Part shown: one piece after another, positions 1 through 8,148 of the stretch
Layout: every line of letters starts with the position of its first letter
How positions within the stretch are numbered: the stretch's first letter is position 1
NCBI RefSeq assembly: GCF_019207085.1
Contig: NZ_JAATOM010000020.1
Location: forward strand, 1 to 64,000
DNA from: Variovorax sp. dw_308
GTDB lineage: Bacteria > Pseudomonadota > Gammaproteobacteria > Burkholderiales > Burkholderiaceae_C
DNA: 64,000 nt
Direction: 5' to 3'
Position numbers and translations under genes: made by a program
Notes under the pieces: generated by a model
What the model saw: only the letters and a program-made list of their open reading frames with translations
Told to the model about the DNA's origin: nothing
The model's database searches: none

Positions 1-1
1 A

Positions 2-568
2 CTGCTCGACTCCGGCGCGCTGGTGGTCGATGCCTTGCGCCACCGGGTGCATGCCGCCGACGCGTGGTTGCCGCTGGCACGCCGGCCCGTGCTGTTCGCG
101 CTGGCGCGTGCGCTTGCCGAGGCATGGCCCGGCGACGCCGACCGCGAAGCCTTGATCGAATACGCCTTTCGCACCCGCCGCCCCGACGAGACGCACCGGG
201 CACGCCTGCGGGTCGAGATCGGCCGCCTGCGCGCGCTGCTCAAGTCGATGGCGCGGATCGACGCCACGGCGCGGGGCTTCATGCTCCAGCCGCTCGACGA
301 ACGCGCAGTCGTTGTGCTCGCGCCGCCCGTCGACGGCGACCAGGGCGCGTTGGTGGCGCTGCTGTCCGACGGTGCGGCCTGGTCGACCTCCGCGCTGGCG
401 CTGGCGCTTGGGGCCAGCCAGCGCACGGTGCAGCGTGCGCTGGCCGAACTGGAGGCGCAGGGCAGGGTGCGCGCGATCGGGCAGGCGCGGGCGCGCCGCT
501 GGCTGTCGCCACCGCTTGCCGGATTCACGACGATCTTGCTACTGCCCGCCGCGCTGCCGATTGAATAG
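2..568 (+). CDS. HTH transcriptional regulator, C-terminal part (5' end outside window)
   Basis: The reading frame is open from the left edge of the window to a TAG at 566-568, so only the last 188 residues are visible. The middle part is arginine- and leucine-rich. The segment at about nt 380-505 reads as a winged-helix/HTH domain (ALALGASQRTVQRALAEL), typical of a small DNA-binding regulator. I infer that it regulates the neighbouring beta-propeller and DUF899 genes that now lie 7.5 kb downstream. The last 18 codons and the following 35 bases are repeated at 8048-8140, directly before that beta-propeller gene. I do not recognise a named family beyond the HTH fold. Confidence 0.7.
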   Translation: MLDSGALVVDALRHRVHAADAWLPLARRPVLFALARALAEAWPGDADREALIEYAFRTRRPDETHRARLRVEIGRLRALLKSMARIDATARGFMLQPLDERAVVVLAPPVDGDQGALVALLSDGAAWSTSALALALGASQRTVQRALAELEAQGRVRAIGQARARRWLSPPLAGFTTILLLPAALPIE

Positions 569-603
569 CGTCGCTCCATGGCGCCGCTCCAGGCGCGACA
601 AGG
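512..603 (+). repeat. Imperfect direct repeat, left copy
   Basis: This 92-bp segment matches 8048-8140 (93 bp) with four base substitutions inside the coding part and one indel plus one substitution just after the TAG stop. It covers the last 18 codons of the HTH regulator and the 35 bases after the stop. All four coding differences are synonymous (CTT/CTC, CTA/TTA, CTG/CTC, GCC/GCT), so both copies encode the same tail, ending LLLPAALPIE. Similarity stops abruptly at both ends. The two copies bracket the AraC-to-porin catabolic block. Confidence 0.9.
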
Positions 604-604
604 G

Positions 605-1630
605 CTATGGCGCCATCGCTGCACGGCCCTTGGCATCGCGCTTCGCCCGGCTCTCCTTGGCACTGCATCCGTATTGCCCGAGGTACCAGCGCGAGAAGGC
701 GCTTGGCGCGGAAAAGCCGAGCATCATCGCGACCTCCGTCAACGGGCGATTGCCCTCCATGACATGCCGCATGGCGAGTTCCTTGCGGATCTCGTTGACC
801 ATCGACGAGAAGGGCTGCCCGTGTTCGTCCAGCCTGCGTTGGACCGTGCGGCACACGAGGCCCAGATGATCCGACACCTGCTCGATGGTGCAGCGCCCGC
901 TGGGCAGCAACAGGAGGATGGTGCGGCGCACGTCGCCATGCACTGTCGCACCGCCCGTCTTCGGCGACGCGTCCAGCAGCTGCTGGGCGTAGCGCACCAT
1001 GGCGGGATCGGCCGACGCGTTGCGTGCATCGAGATCGGCCCTGGTGCAGACGATGCAATTGAACTCGTAGTCGAACTCGACGCGATGGCCGAACAGCCGG
1101 TGATGCACGCTCAGGTCACGCGGCGCGGCATGCTCGAAACAGACGCGGCGCGGCTGCCACGCTTCACCGAGGATTTCGCGCATCAGGCGCAGCGTCACGC
1201 CGAGCGCCATTTCGATTCGCTGGCGCGTGGACTGCTGCGCCTTGCCGGCGCTCAGGTCTTCGCGGATCACGACCAGGCCGGCTGACTCCTCGAGCATGAA
1301 AGACAGCGCGCCGTTGATCAGCGTCTGGTAGCGCATCAGTACGTTCAGCGAATTGCGCAAGCTTGCCTGGTCGCGGATCAGCAATCCCACCGCACCGAGG
1401 TTGGACAGCTGGCGCGACTCGGCCATGCACAGGCCGAAGCTCTCATTGCCCGACTTGCTCGCGGAGATGTGGAGAAGTTCGGTCACCCGCTCGACCGGGA
1501 TCAGGAGATCCGGCTGGCGCAGCACGTTCGGGTTGAGGCCGACGTCATGGAGCATCTGCACCGGATCGAGCCCGCTGGCCCGGGCGACCTCGCTGTAGTT
1601 GGTGAGGCTCGCGGCGCGGACCTGCGTCAT
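605..1630 (-). CDS. AraC-family transcriptional regulator (arabinose-binding-domain type)
   Basis: A 341-residue regulator starting at the ATG at 1630 (MTQVRAASLTNYSEVARASG). A longer frame upstream lacks typical coding character. The N-terminal two thirds match the Arabinose_bd domain seen in OruR/ArgR-like AraC regulators. The last ~95 residues hold the double HTH, with the usual signature near the end (LTEVAMMLGFSAPSAFSRW). It is divergent from the dioxygenase gene at 1756, with a 125-bp shared promoter region, so it probably controls the block 1756-8012 in response to its substrate or an intermediate. Its stop lies 1 bp from the left direct repeat. The effector is unknown. Confidence 0.9.
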   Translation of the reverse strand: MTQVRAASLTNYSEVARASGLDPVQMLHDVGLNPNVLRQPDLLIPVERVTELLHISASKSGNESFGLCMAESRQLSNLGAVGLLIRDQASLRNSLNVLMRYQTLINGALSFMLEESAGLVVIREDLSAGKAQQSTRQRIEMALGVTLRLMREILGEAWQPRRVCFEHAAPRDLSVHHRLFGHRVEFDYEFNCIVCTRADLDARNASADPAMVRYAQQLLDASPKTGGATVHGDVRRTILLLLPSGRCTIEQVSDHLGLVCRTVQRRLDEHGQPFSSMVNEIRKELAMRHVMEGNRPLTEVAMMLGFSAPSAFSRWYLGQYGCSAKESRAKRDAKGRAAMAP

Positions 1631-1671
1631 GGCATGGGACCTTGGGAAAGTGGCACCGAAGGATAAGTGCG

Positions 1672-1686
1672 TGTCATGGATTGTCA
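1672..1686 (+). promoter_or_regulatory. Possible AraC-type direct repeat
   Basis: TGTCA occurs at 1672-1676 and again at 1682-1686, a 10-bp (one helical turn) spacing, within the divergent AraC/dioxygenase promoter region. Tandem half-sites on one face of the helix suit AraC-family binding. The repeat is short, so chance is a real possibility. Confidence 0.25.
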
Positions 1687-1755
1687 AGTGGAATGGCCCC
1701 GGCAGGCTCACACTTTCCTCACCGTCCCAAGCCCTTAGGACAAGAGGAGACACAC

Positions 1756-2667
1756 ATGATTCAAGCATTCGCCGAGGCGCCCGCAGTGGTCCGCGCGGCA
1801 TCGCTCGGCAACTCGATCCGCGTCGAGCCACTCACCTGCACGATCGGCGCCGAACTCGGCAACGTGAACCTGGGCGCGGCCGCGGAAGACGACCTGTTGA
1901 TGGCGGAGATCCGCGCGTTGCTGCTCAGGCACCGCGTGGTGTTCTTCCGCGACCAGGACATCACGCGCGCCCAGCACGTGGCGTTTGCGCGCCGCTTCGG
2001 TGCGCTGGAAGACCATCCGGTGCTGGGCAGCGACCCCGACCATCCCGGGCTGGTCCAGATCTACAAGACCGCCGCCAGTCCACCGGATCGCCACGAGAAC
2101 TCCTGGCACACCGATGCCACCTGGCGCGACAAGCCGCCGCTCGGCTGCGTGCTGCGATGCGTGGAATGCCCGCCGGTGGGCGGCGACACGATGTGGGTCA
2201 ACATGGTCGAGGCGTACCGGCAACTGCCCGAGGACATCAAGGCGAAGATCGCGCCCTTGCGCGCGCGCCACAGCATCGAGGCCAGCTTCGGCGCCGCCAT
2301 GCCGATCGAGAAGCGGCATGCGCTGAAGGCGCAGTTCCCCGATGCCGAGCACCCGGTCGTCCGCACCCATCCCGAGACGGGCGAGAAGGTGCTGTTCGTC
2401 AACGGCAGCTTCACCACGCACTTCACCAACTTCAACACGCCGGCCAACGTGCGCTGCGGGCTCGACAAGTCGCCGGGCGCGAGCCAGTTGCTCAACTACC
2501 TTGCCAGCCAGGCCCTCATCCCCGAATACCAGGTCCGCTTCCGGTGGAAGAAGAACAGCGTGGCCTTCTGGGACAACCGCTCGACGCAGCACTACGCGGT
2601 GATGGACTACCCGCCCTGCGACCGCAAGATGGAACGCACCGCCATCGTCGGAGACGCGCCGTACTGA
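1756..2667 (+). CDS. TauD/TfdA-family Fe(II)/2-oxoglutarate dioxygenase
   Basis: A 303-residue enzyme with the full TauD/TfdA layout. The HxD iron ligands are at His118 and Asp120 (NSWHTDATW), the distal His is at about 279 (STQHYAVMDYP), and a C-terminal Arg (MERTAIVGD) should bind 2-oxoglutarate. Enzymes of this family hydroxylate sulfonates, aryloxyacetates, carnitine precursors and similar organic acids, with decarboxylation of 2-oxoglutarate to succinate; the substrate here cannot be read from sequence. The start has a GAGGAG ribosome site about 6 bases upstream. It is the first gene of the block controlled by the divergent AraC regulator and probably performs the first oxidation. Confidence 0.9.
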   Translation: MIQAFAEAPAVVRAASLGNSIRVEPLTCTIGAELGNVNLGAAAEDDLLMAEIRALLLRHRVVFFRDQDITRAQHVAFARRFGALEDHPVLGSDPDHPGLVQIYKTAASPPDRHENSWHTDATWRDKPPLGCVLRCVECPPVGGDTMWVNMVEAYRQLPEDIKAKIAPLRARHSIEASFGAAMPIEKRHALKAQFPDAEHPVVRTHPETGEKVLFVNGSFTTHFTNFNTPANVRCGLDKSPGASQLLNYLASQALIPEYQVRFRWKKNSVAFWDNRSTQHYAVMDYPPCDRKMERTAIVGDAPY

Positions 2668-2804
2668 TGGCGCGGGGCGGCGCACCGGCCTTGGCGCAGT
2701 GGCCGTGACGGGCGCCTGCGCCGCATGGTTTTCTTCATCTCTTCATCGACCTCGGGTCGGCCCGCGATGCCGGCCGCGGCAGCCTTTTGTCCACGAAACC
2801 TGCA

Positions 2805-3386
2805 ATGAACGCCTCAACACAACCCACTCTCCTCATCGTGCCCGGCCTTCGCGACCATGTCGAAGAACATTGGCAGACGCACCTGCAACGCAAACTGTCT
2901 TCGGTGCGCAAGGTCGTCTGCGTGCCCCCGCTGGAGGCCGACAAGCTGAGCCGCGCCGCGCGCGTGGCGGCCATCCAGCGGACCGTCGAATCCATCGACG
3001 GTCCCATCGTCGCCGTGGCCCACAGCGCCGGCGTGGTCATGCTGGTGCATTGGGCACAGGTCCACGCCAGAAAACTCGAAGGCGCATTGCTCGCGGCACC
3101 GCCGGATTTCGATTCGCCTTTGCCCGCGGGTTATCCGACCCTCGATGCACTGCAATCGAATGGCTGGTTGCCGGTTCCGCGCCGCGCGTTGCCCTTCCCC
3201 AGCATCGTGGCGGCCAGCACCAACGATCCGCTCGCCAGCTTCGACAGCGTGACCCGCATGGCGAAGGACTGGGGCAGCAAACTGGTCAACGTCGGCGCCG
3301 CAGGCCACCTCAACCCGGCTTCGGGTTTCGGCCCCTGGCCGATGGCCGAGGCGTTGATCGGCCAGTTGGAAATGCGGCTGCGATAG
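2805..3386 (+). CDS. RBBP9/YdeN-type alpha/beta hydrolase
   Basis: A 193-residue cytosolic serine hydrolase from the ATG at 2805; a TTG at 2787 is also in frame. It opens with the beta-strand and oxyanion segment TLLIVPGLRD. The nucleophile is in AHSAGV (Ser74), the acid in STNDPLAS (Asp141) and the His in GAAGHLN (His168), which is the complete triad of the RBBP9/YdeN family. Family members are small esterases or peptidase-like hydrolases of poorly known specificity. It lies between the dioxygenase and the beta-keto-acid cleavage enzyme, so it may hydrolyse an ester or thioester in the same pathway; that is inference from position. Confidence 0.85.
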   Translation: MNASTQPTLLIVPGLRDHVEEHWQTHLQRKLSSVRKVVCVPPLEADKLSRAARVAAIQRTVESIDGPIVAVAHSAGVVMLVHWAQVHARKLEGALLAAPPDFDSPLPAGYPTLDALQSNGWLPVPRRALPFPSIVAASTNDPLASFDSVTRMAKDWGSKLVNVGAAGHLNPASGFGPWPMAEALIGQLEMRLR

Positions 3387-3500
3387 CTGTCGCGATTTGC
3401 AAAGTGAGAGGCATGCAATGTCAAGCGACAAGCGATGCAAAGCCAGACCATTCACTGTCCCTTCAGACACCCGACACCCACCCATCAAAAGGAGATAAAC

Positions 3501-4553
3501 ATGCACTTCCTCGACGACTCCCTCCTGCCGGAAAACCAGGAACCGCTGGTCATCCAGTCCGCGCCCTACGGCCCCCAATGGCTGCCCGGTGACTCCACCG
3601 ATGTGCCGGTGAAGTTCGCTGACCAGATCCAGAAGGCGGTCGACGTCTACAACGCCGGCGCCACCGTGCTTCACGTGCATGTGCGCGAAGCCGATGGCAC
3701 GGGCTCGAAGCGCCTGTCGATGTTCAATGAGATGCTCGACCGCCTGCGCACCGCCGTGCCGAAGATGGTCCTGCAGGTGGGCGGGTCCATCTCGTTCGCG
3801 CCGGAGAACGAAGGCGAGAGCGCCAAGTGGCTCTCGGACGACGTGCGCCATGCGCTGGCCGAGTTGAATCCGCGGCCCGACCAGGTCACGCTCGCCGTCA
3901 ACACCAGCCAGATGAACACGGCGGAGAACAAGGTGCCTTCCGATGTGGCGGGCACCTCGTGGGAGGACCTGGAGAACAGCGCCTACCGCGAGATGGTCGT
4001 TCCGGCCGGCCCGACCTTCGTCGAGGAGCACATGAAGCGCCTGGTGGCCAACGGCATCCAGCCGCACTTCCAGCTCGGTCACCTGGCGCAGTTCGAGACG
4101 CTGGGGCGCATGATCCGTCGCGGCAAGTACATGGGGCCGCTGGTGTTGAACTGGGTGTCGCTGCAGGGTGGCTTCGACGGCCCCAATCCGAACAGCATGC
4201 TGAACTTCATCAACCATGTGCCGGACGGCGCGGTGCTCACCATCGAGGGCACGGCACGCAACACCTGGCCATTGACCGGCATGGGCATCCTCCTGGGCTT
4301 GCATGTGCGCTGCGGCATCGAGGACACGCTGAACGACAAGCTGGGCGAGCGCATCACCTCGGTCCAGCAGGTCGAGAAGATGGTGCGCGTCTCCCGGGAA
4401 TACCACCGGGAGATCGCGACTGGCGAAGACGCGCACCGCATCTACAAGATCGGCGTGTTCTACAACAGCGTCGAGGAGACGCTGGCGAAGAACGGCTTTG
4501 CTCCCTCGCGCAAGCCGGGCCAGCGCGGCTTCACGCACTACGCCACCGCATAG
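3501..4553 (+). CDS. Beta-keto acid cleavage enzyme (BKACE, DUF849)
   Basis: A 350-residue member of the DUF849/BKACE family. Known members condense a beta-keto acid with acetyl-CoA and split it into acetoacetate and a new CoA ester, as in Kce of lysine fermentation and in carnitine breakdown. The zinc-binding HVHVRE motif is near residue 58, with further conserved TIM-barrel segments (LGHLAQFETL, NWVSLQGG). The start is preceded by AAAAGGAG. With the dioxygenase and dehydrogenase nearby, the likely logic is oxidation of a hydroxy acid to a keto acid followed by BKACE cleavage. Substrate subclass is not readable by eye. Confidence 0.9.
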   Translation: MHFLDDSLLPENQEPLVIQSAPYGPQWLPGDSTDVPVKFADQIQKAVDVYNAGATVLHVHVREADGTGSKRLSMFNEMLDRLRTAVPKMVLQVGGSISFAPENEGESAKWLSDDVRHALAELNPRPDQVTLAVNTSQMNTAENKVPSDVAGTSWEDLENSAYREMVVPAGPTFVEEHMKRLVANGIQPHFQLGHLAQFETLGRMIRRGKYMGPLVLNWVSLQGGFDGPNPNSMLNFINHVPDGAVLTIEGTARNTWPLTGMGILLGLHVRCGIEDTLNDKLGERITSVQQVEKMVRVSREYHREIATGEDAHRIYKIGVFYNSVEETLAKNGFAPSRKPGQRGFTHYATA

Positions 4554-4642
4554 CAGGCACAACGCGTCGGGTGCTCAAGGGCGCCCGATGCCTGCAATTT
4601 CATTTCTCGTCGTCCAAGTGTCCGTACCCCAAGGTGAATGCC

Positions 4643-5638
4643 ATGTTTGCTGATCTGTTGAAGCTGAGATTCCTCGCGCCCTTTGCGCTGTCATGGCTGG
4701 CGGCCCTGTCGCCTGCGCAAGCGGAGCAGCAATGGCCCGACAAGCCCATCCGCCTGGTCGTCCCGGCGCCAGCGGGCGGTATCTCGGACGCCGTTGCCAG
4801 GCTGCTCTCGGAGCAACTGCGCACCAGCCTGGGTGTCACCGTGCTGGTGGACAACAAGCCGGGCGGCTCGGCCATCGTCGCCGAGCGCGCGGTGATGGCT
4901 TCGCCGGCCGACGGCTACACCTGGATGGTCGGGCCGTCGAGCGTGCTGTCCGACATCCCGCTCACGGTGAAGACGCCGTACGACCCGCAGAAGACCTTCA
5001 CCTATGTGGCGGAAGGGGGCGCCATGCTGCATGTGCTGGTGGCGAACGCGAGCTTTCCTCCGAACAACATGAAGGAACTGCTCGAGTACACCAAGCGCCA
5101 TCCGCGTGCCGTGAGCGTGGCCAACCTGAGCGTTGGCACGCGCTCCAACCTCCTCGGCGAAATGCTCAGGGAGAAGAGCGGCAACGAGATGCTGGTGGTG
5201 CCGTACAAGGGCTCGGCGCCTGCCATCGTCGACCTGATGGGCAATCAGATCCAGCTCACTTTCGAGGTGGTCAGCAACGTCGTCCCGTTCATCAAGGCCG
5301 GCAAGCTCAAGGCCATTGCCATCGCTTCCTCGACGCGCTCGCAGTACCTGCCGGACGTGCCGACCTTCGCCGAGGCCGGGCTGCCTGATTTCGTGATGCC
5401 GCATGCGAGCGTCGGCGTCTTCCTCCTGAGCAGCACGCCCCAGCCGCTTGTCGACCGGATCCAGGCCGAAGTGAAGAAGATCGTCGCCACGCCGAAGTAC
5501 CGCCAGGCGCTCGCCTTGCAGAGCCTGGACCTGCCGCACGACTCCTCGCCCGCACAGCTCAAGCAGGTGCTGGCCACGACCATGGAACACAACCAGGCCA
5601 TCATCGAGAAGCTGCAACTCAAGATCAGTCCGGAGTGA
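4643..5638 (+). CDS. Bug-family tripartite tricarboxylate transporter receptor
   Basis: A 331-residue secreted binding protein: signal peptide over about 27 residues (LSWLAALSPAQAEQ, cleavage after AQA), then the Bug signature strands (PIRLVVPAPAGGISDAVAR, VDNKPGGSAIVA). Bug proteins bind carboxylates or other small acids in the periplasm for TctAB-type permeases. No tctA or tctB partner is in the block, so it must borrow a permease from elsewhere or act as a sensor, both common in this order. It sits directly after the BKACE gene and probably binds the substrate of the pathway. A GTG at 4634 is an alternative start. Confidence 0.92.
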   Translation: MFADLLKLRFLAPFALSWLAALSPAQAEQQWPDKPIRLVVPAPAGGISDAVARLLSEQLRTSLGVTVLVDNKPGGSAIVAERAVMASPADGYTWMVGPSSVLSDIPLTVKTPYDPQKTFTYVAEGGAMLHVLVANASFPPNNMKELLEYTKRHPRAVSVANLSVGTRSNLLGEMLREKSGNEMLVVPYKGSAPAIVDLMGNQIQLTFEVVSNVVPFIKAGKLKAIAIASSTRSQYLPDVPTFAEAGLPDFVMPHASVGVFLLSSTPQPLVDRIQAEVKKIVATPKYRQALALQSLDLPHDSSPAQLKQVLATTMEHNQAIIEKLQLKISPE

Positions 5639-5650
5639 AGGCGGGCAGCG

Positions 5651-5675
5651 GCGCGTTATCGCACTGCGAACGCGC
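5651..5675 (+). terminator. Stem-loop between receptor and oxidoreductase genes
   Basis: The arms GCGCGTT (5651-5657) and AACGCGC (5669-5675) are perfect complements around an 11-base loop, 12 bp after the receptor stop. No T-run follows, so it may be a mRNA 3'-end stabiliser or partial terminator rather than a full intrinsic terminator. Confidence 0.4.
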
Positions 5676-5797
5676 CCGGCAGGAGCCTCCCCTGATCCCC
5701 AAAGGCTTCGCACTCCATCGCAAGGACAGCCATCAGGGCTTCCTGCGCAAGGCCGCCTGAGCGGCATGCCAATCAAACACCAGACAGGAGACACGAC

Positions 5798-6769
5798 ATG
5801 GTCAAGGCGATCCGCCTCTATGAGACAGGCACCCCCGAGGTCCTGAAGTTCGAGGACGTCGAGGTCGGCGACCCCGGTCCCGGCCAGGCGCGTGTGCGGC
5901 ACAGCTTCATCGCGCTGAACTTCATCGACGTCTATTTCCGCACCGGCCGCTATCCGCTCGCGCTGCCCAACGGCATCGGCTCCGACGCGGTGGGCGTGGT
6001 GGAGGCGGTGGGCCCCGGCGTGACGGACATCAAGGCCGGCGACCGCGTGGGCTACCTGATCGGGCCGCAGGGCGCGTATGCGCAGGCGCGGGTGATGCCG
6101 GCCGAAGTGCTGATCCCGCTGCCCGATGGCGTGTCGGACCGCACGGCCGCCACGCTGATGATGAAGGGCATGACGGCACAGTACCTGTTCCGCCAGGTGT
6201 TCCCGCTGCAGGGCGGGGAAACCATCCTCTATCACGCGGCCGCCGGCGGCGTGGGCCTGATCGCCTGCCAATGGGCGCGGGCCATGGGCGTGACCATGAT
6301 CGGCACCGTCAGCACCGACGAGAAGGCCGAGCTTGCCAAGGCCAACGGCTGCGCGCACACCATCGTGACCTCGCGCGAGAACGTCGTCGAGCGCGTCAAG
6401 GAGATCACCGACGGCAAGGGTGTTCCAGTGGTCTACGACTCGGTCGGCAAGGACACGCTGACGGCGTCGCTGGATTGCCTTCAGCCGCGCGGCTCGCTGG
6501 TCAGCAATGGCACCTCCTCGGGGCCCGTCGTGATCGACACCTCGATGCTGGCGGGCCGCGGTTCGCTGTGGGTCACGCGGCCGGCGATGATGCATTACAT
6601 CCAGCCGCGCGCCCACATGCTCGACATGGCCCGCGAGCTGTTCGACCATGTACTGGCCGGGCGCATCGTCAGCGAGCCGAAGCAGGTGTTCCAGCTCGAG
6701 GATGCGGCCGAAGCCCATCGCGCGCTCGAGGCACGCCAGACCTCCGGCTCGACCATCCTCGTTCCCTGA
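5798..6769 (+). CDS. QorA-like NADPH:quinone oxidoreductase / zeta-crystallin-type MDR enzyme
   Basis: A 323-residue medium-chain reductase, the length of classical QorA. It has the GroES-like N-terminal domain (ALNFIDVYFRTGRYP, the zeta-crystallin signature) and a Rossmann domain with HAAAGGVGLIACQWA. There is no zinc-binding cysteine set, so it is the zinc-free quinone-reductase branch rather than an alcohol dehydrogenase. It probably reduces a quinone or an enone with NADPH. The start has ACAGGAG upstream. It follows the Bug receptor by 159 bp and precedes the porin by 16 bp, so it is likely co-transcribed with the porin. Confidence 0.9.
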   Translation: MVKAIRLYETGTPEVLKFEDVEVGDPGPGQARVRHSFIALNFIDVYFRTGRYPLALPNGIGSDAVGVVEAVGPGVTDIKAGDRVGYLIGPQGAYAQARVMPAEVLIPLPDGVSDRTAATLMMKGMTAQYLFRQVFPLQGGETILYHAAAGGVGLIACQWARAMGVTMIGTVSTDEKAELAKANGCAHTIVTSRENVVERVKEITDGKGVPVVYDSVGKDTLTASLDCLQPRGSLVSNGTSSGPVVIDTSMLAGRGSLWVTRPAMMHYIQPRAHMLDMARELFDHVLAGRIVSEPKQVFQLEDAAEAHRALEARQTSGSTILVP

Positions 6770-6785
6770 TCGCATGGGAATCACC

Positions 6786-8012
6786 ATGAACAAGCACCTG
6801 CTGGCGCTTTGTGCGCTGGCGTCAGCGGGCACTGCCGCTGCGCAATCGTCCGTGACCGTGTTCGGCGTCGTCGACGCGGCTGTCAGCTACTACAGCACCA
6901 CGAGTCGGTCCTATGGATTCACGCCGCCGCGGGAGGTCACCCAGTCACAGACCGTGCTGTCGCCCTCGGGCTACAACTCCAGCAGGCTCGGCTTTCGCGG
7001 CACGGAGGATCTGGGCGGCGGGCTGTCCGCAAGCTTCTGGCTGGAGGCACCGTTGGCCAACGACGTGGGCGGCGGCGCCGCGAACTTCGGTCGTCGCTCC
7101 ACCGTCAGCCTGACCGGCCCCTTCGGCGAAGTCCGGCTCGGCCGCGACTACACCGCGTCCTTCTGGAACGATGGCGTGTTCGATCCCTTCGGCGTCAACG
7201 GCGTCGGCACCAACCTGATCGCGGTGGTCAACAGCAACCTGGCGGCCACGCGCGCGCTTGCGACGGGCGGCCTGTTGAACGGCGGGCTGTCCGCCGGCAC
7301 CGACAGCTACCTGCGCACCAGCAACGCCATCGGGTACTTCCTGCCGGCGGGCCTTGCGGGCTTCTACGGCCAGGCGCAATACGCATTCCACGAGAACGTG
7401 GATTCGAGCAACGTGCCTGGCAGTCCGTCCAGGCGGGGCAGCTACGCCGGGGGACGCTTCGGCTGGGCCAACGGTGGCGCCGACGTCGCCGTGGGCTACG
7501 GCGAGAGCACATTGGCCAGCACCACGCCGGGTGGCGAGAAGATCAAGACCCTGAACGTCGGCGCCTCCTATGACTTCGGGATCGTGAAGGTCTTCGGCGA
7601 GTGGTCGCGCGTGTCCGACGTCCGTGACGCCGTCAACGCGACCACGCCGGCAGCGACCGACCGCTACGACGGCCTCATGACCGGCGTGACCGTGCCGGTG
7701 GGTCCGGGTCTTGTCCGTGTGTCGATTGCGCGGGTGAACTTCAACAACGGCAACGGCTTGCCCGACAGCGACGCATCGGTGAGGAAGCTGGCGCTGGGCT
7801 ATGTGCACAATCTGTCGAAGCGTACTGCGCTGTACGCATCGGTGGCGCGCATCAATATCGACGACGGTCACAACAACCCGGCCGTGATGGGCGTCACGCC
7901 GCTGGTGCTGAGTGTTCCCGCCATATTTCCGCAGCCCACGTATGTCACGACCAACGGAATGCAACCGCACGGCTCCTACGGCTACGACTTCGGGATCCGG
8001 CACGCGTTCTAG
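6786..8012 (+). CDS. Gram-negative porin (Bordetella/Comamonas type)
   Basis: A 408-residue outer-membrane porin. The signal peptide is plain (MNKHLLALCALASAGTAAAQ), followed directly by the strand SSVTVFGVVDAAVSYY, typical of the Porin_4/OmpC-like family of Burkholderiales. The repeated aromatic-glycine beta strands run to the end, and the C-terminus is the expected outer-membrane signal (YGYDFGIRHAF, terminal Phe). It should form a trimeric channel for entry of the compound handled by the upstream genes. It closes the catabolic block; a hairpin and then the right direct repeat follow. Confidence 0.93.
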   Translation: MNKHLLALCALASAGTAAAQSSVTVFGVVDAAVSYYSTTSRSYGFTPPREVTQSQTVLSPSGYNSSRLGFRGTEDLGGGLSASFWLEAPLANDVGGGAANFGRRSTVSLTGPFGEVRLGRDYTASFWNDGVFDPFGVNGVGTNLIAVVNSNLAATRALATGGLLNGGLSAGTDSYLRTSNAIGYFLPAGLAGFYGQAQYAFHENVDSSNVPGSPSRRGSYAGGRFGWANGGADVAVGYGESTLASTTPGGEKIKTLNVGASYDFGIVKVFGEWSRVSDVRDAVNATTPAATDRYDGLMTGVTVPVGPGLVRVSIARVNFNNGNGLPDSDASVRKLALGYVHNLSKRTALYASVARINIDDGHNNPAVMGVTPLVLSVPAIFPQPTYVTTNGMQPHGSYGYDFGIRHAF

Positions 8013-8013
8013 A

Positions 8014-8034
8014 CCCCGGCGCATGCGCGCGGGG
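8014..8034 (+). terminator. GC-rich hairpin after the porin gene
   Basis: CCCC at 8014-8017 pairs with GGGG at 8031-8034 around the inner palindrome GCGCATGCGC. It starts 2 bp after the porin stop and ends 13 bp before the right direct repeat. There is no T-tract; it is likely to be the 3' boundary of the porin transcript. Confidence 0.45.
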
Positions 8035-8047
8035 CGGCCAGTGCCGG

Positions 8048-8140
8048 CCGCTCGCCGGATTCACGACGATCTTGTTACTCCCCGCTGCGCTGCCGATTGA
8101 ATAGAGTTCGCTCCATGGCGCCGCTCCAGGCGCGACAAGG
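8048..8140 (+). repeat. Imperfect direct repeat, right copy (orphan tail of the HTH regulator)
   Basis: This is the partner of 512-603. It contains 18 codons and the TAG (8102-8104) of the regulator tail with no gene in front of it: upstream of 8048 similarity ends at once. Downstream it runs into the ribosome site (AAGGAG) of the beta-propeller gene. It is best read as the remnant of the original junction between the HTH regulator and the gene at 8149. Confidence 0.88.
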
Positions 8141-8148
8141 AGTCAGCG

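Noticed and set aside
578..614. ATGGCGCC at 578-585 and again at 607-614 near the left direct repeat
   Set aside because: An 8-bp GC-rich match is expected by chance here and is not present in the same relation at the right repeat.
2814..4562. A 582-codon minus-strand frame across the hydrolase and BKACE genes
   Set aside because: Both plus-strand genes have full catalytic motifs and ribosome sites; the minus frame has none.
5692..5760. An open stretch between the Bug receptor and quinone reductase that reads like a gene tail ending at TGA 5758
   Set aside because: Only about 22 codons, no start and no recognised family; too short to call a gene remnant.
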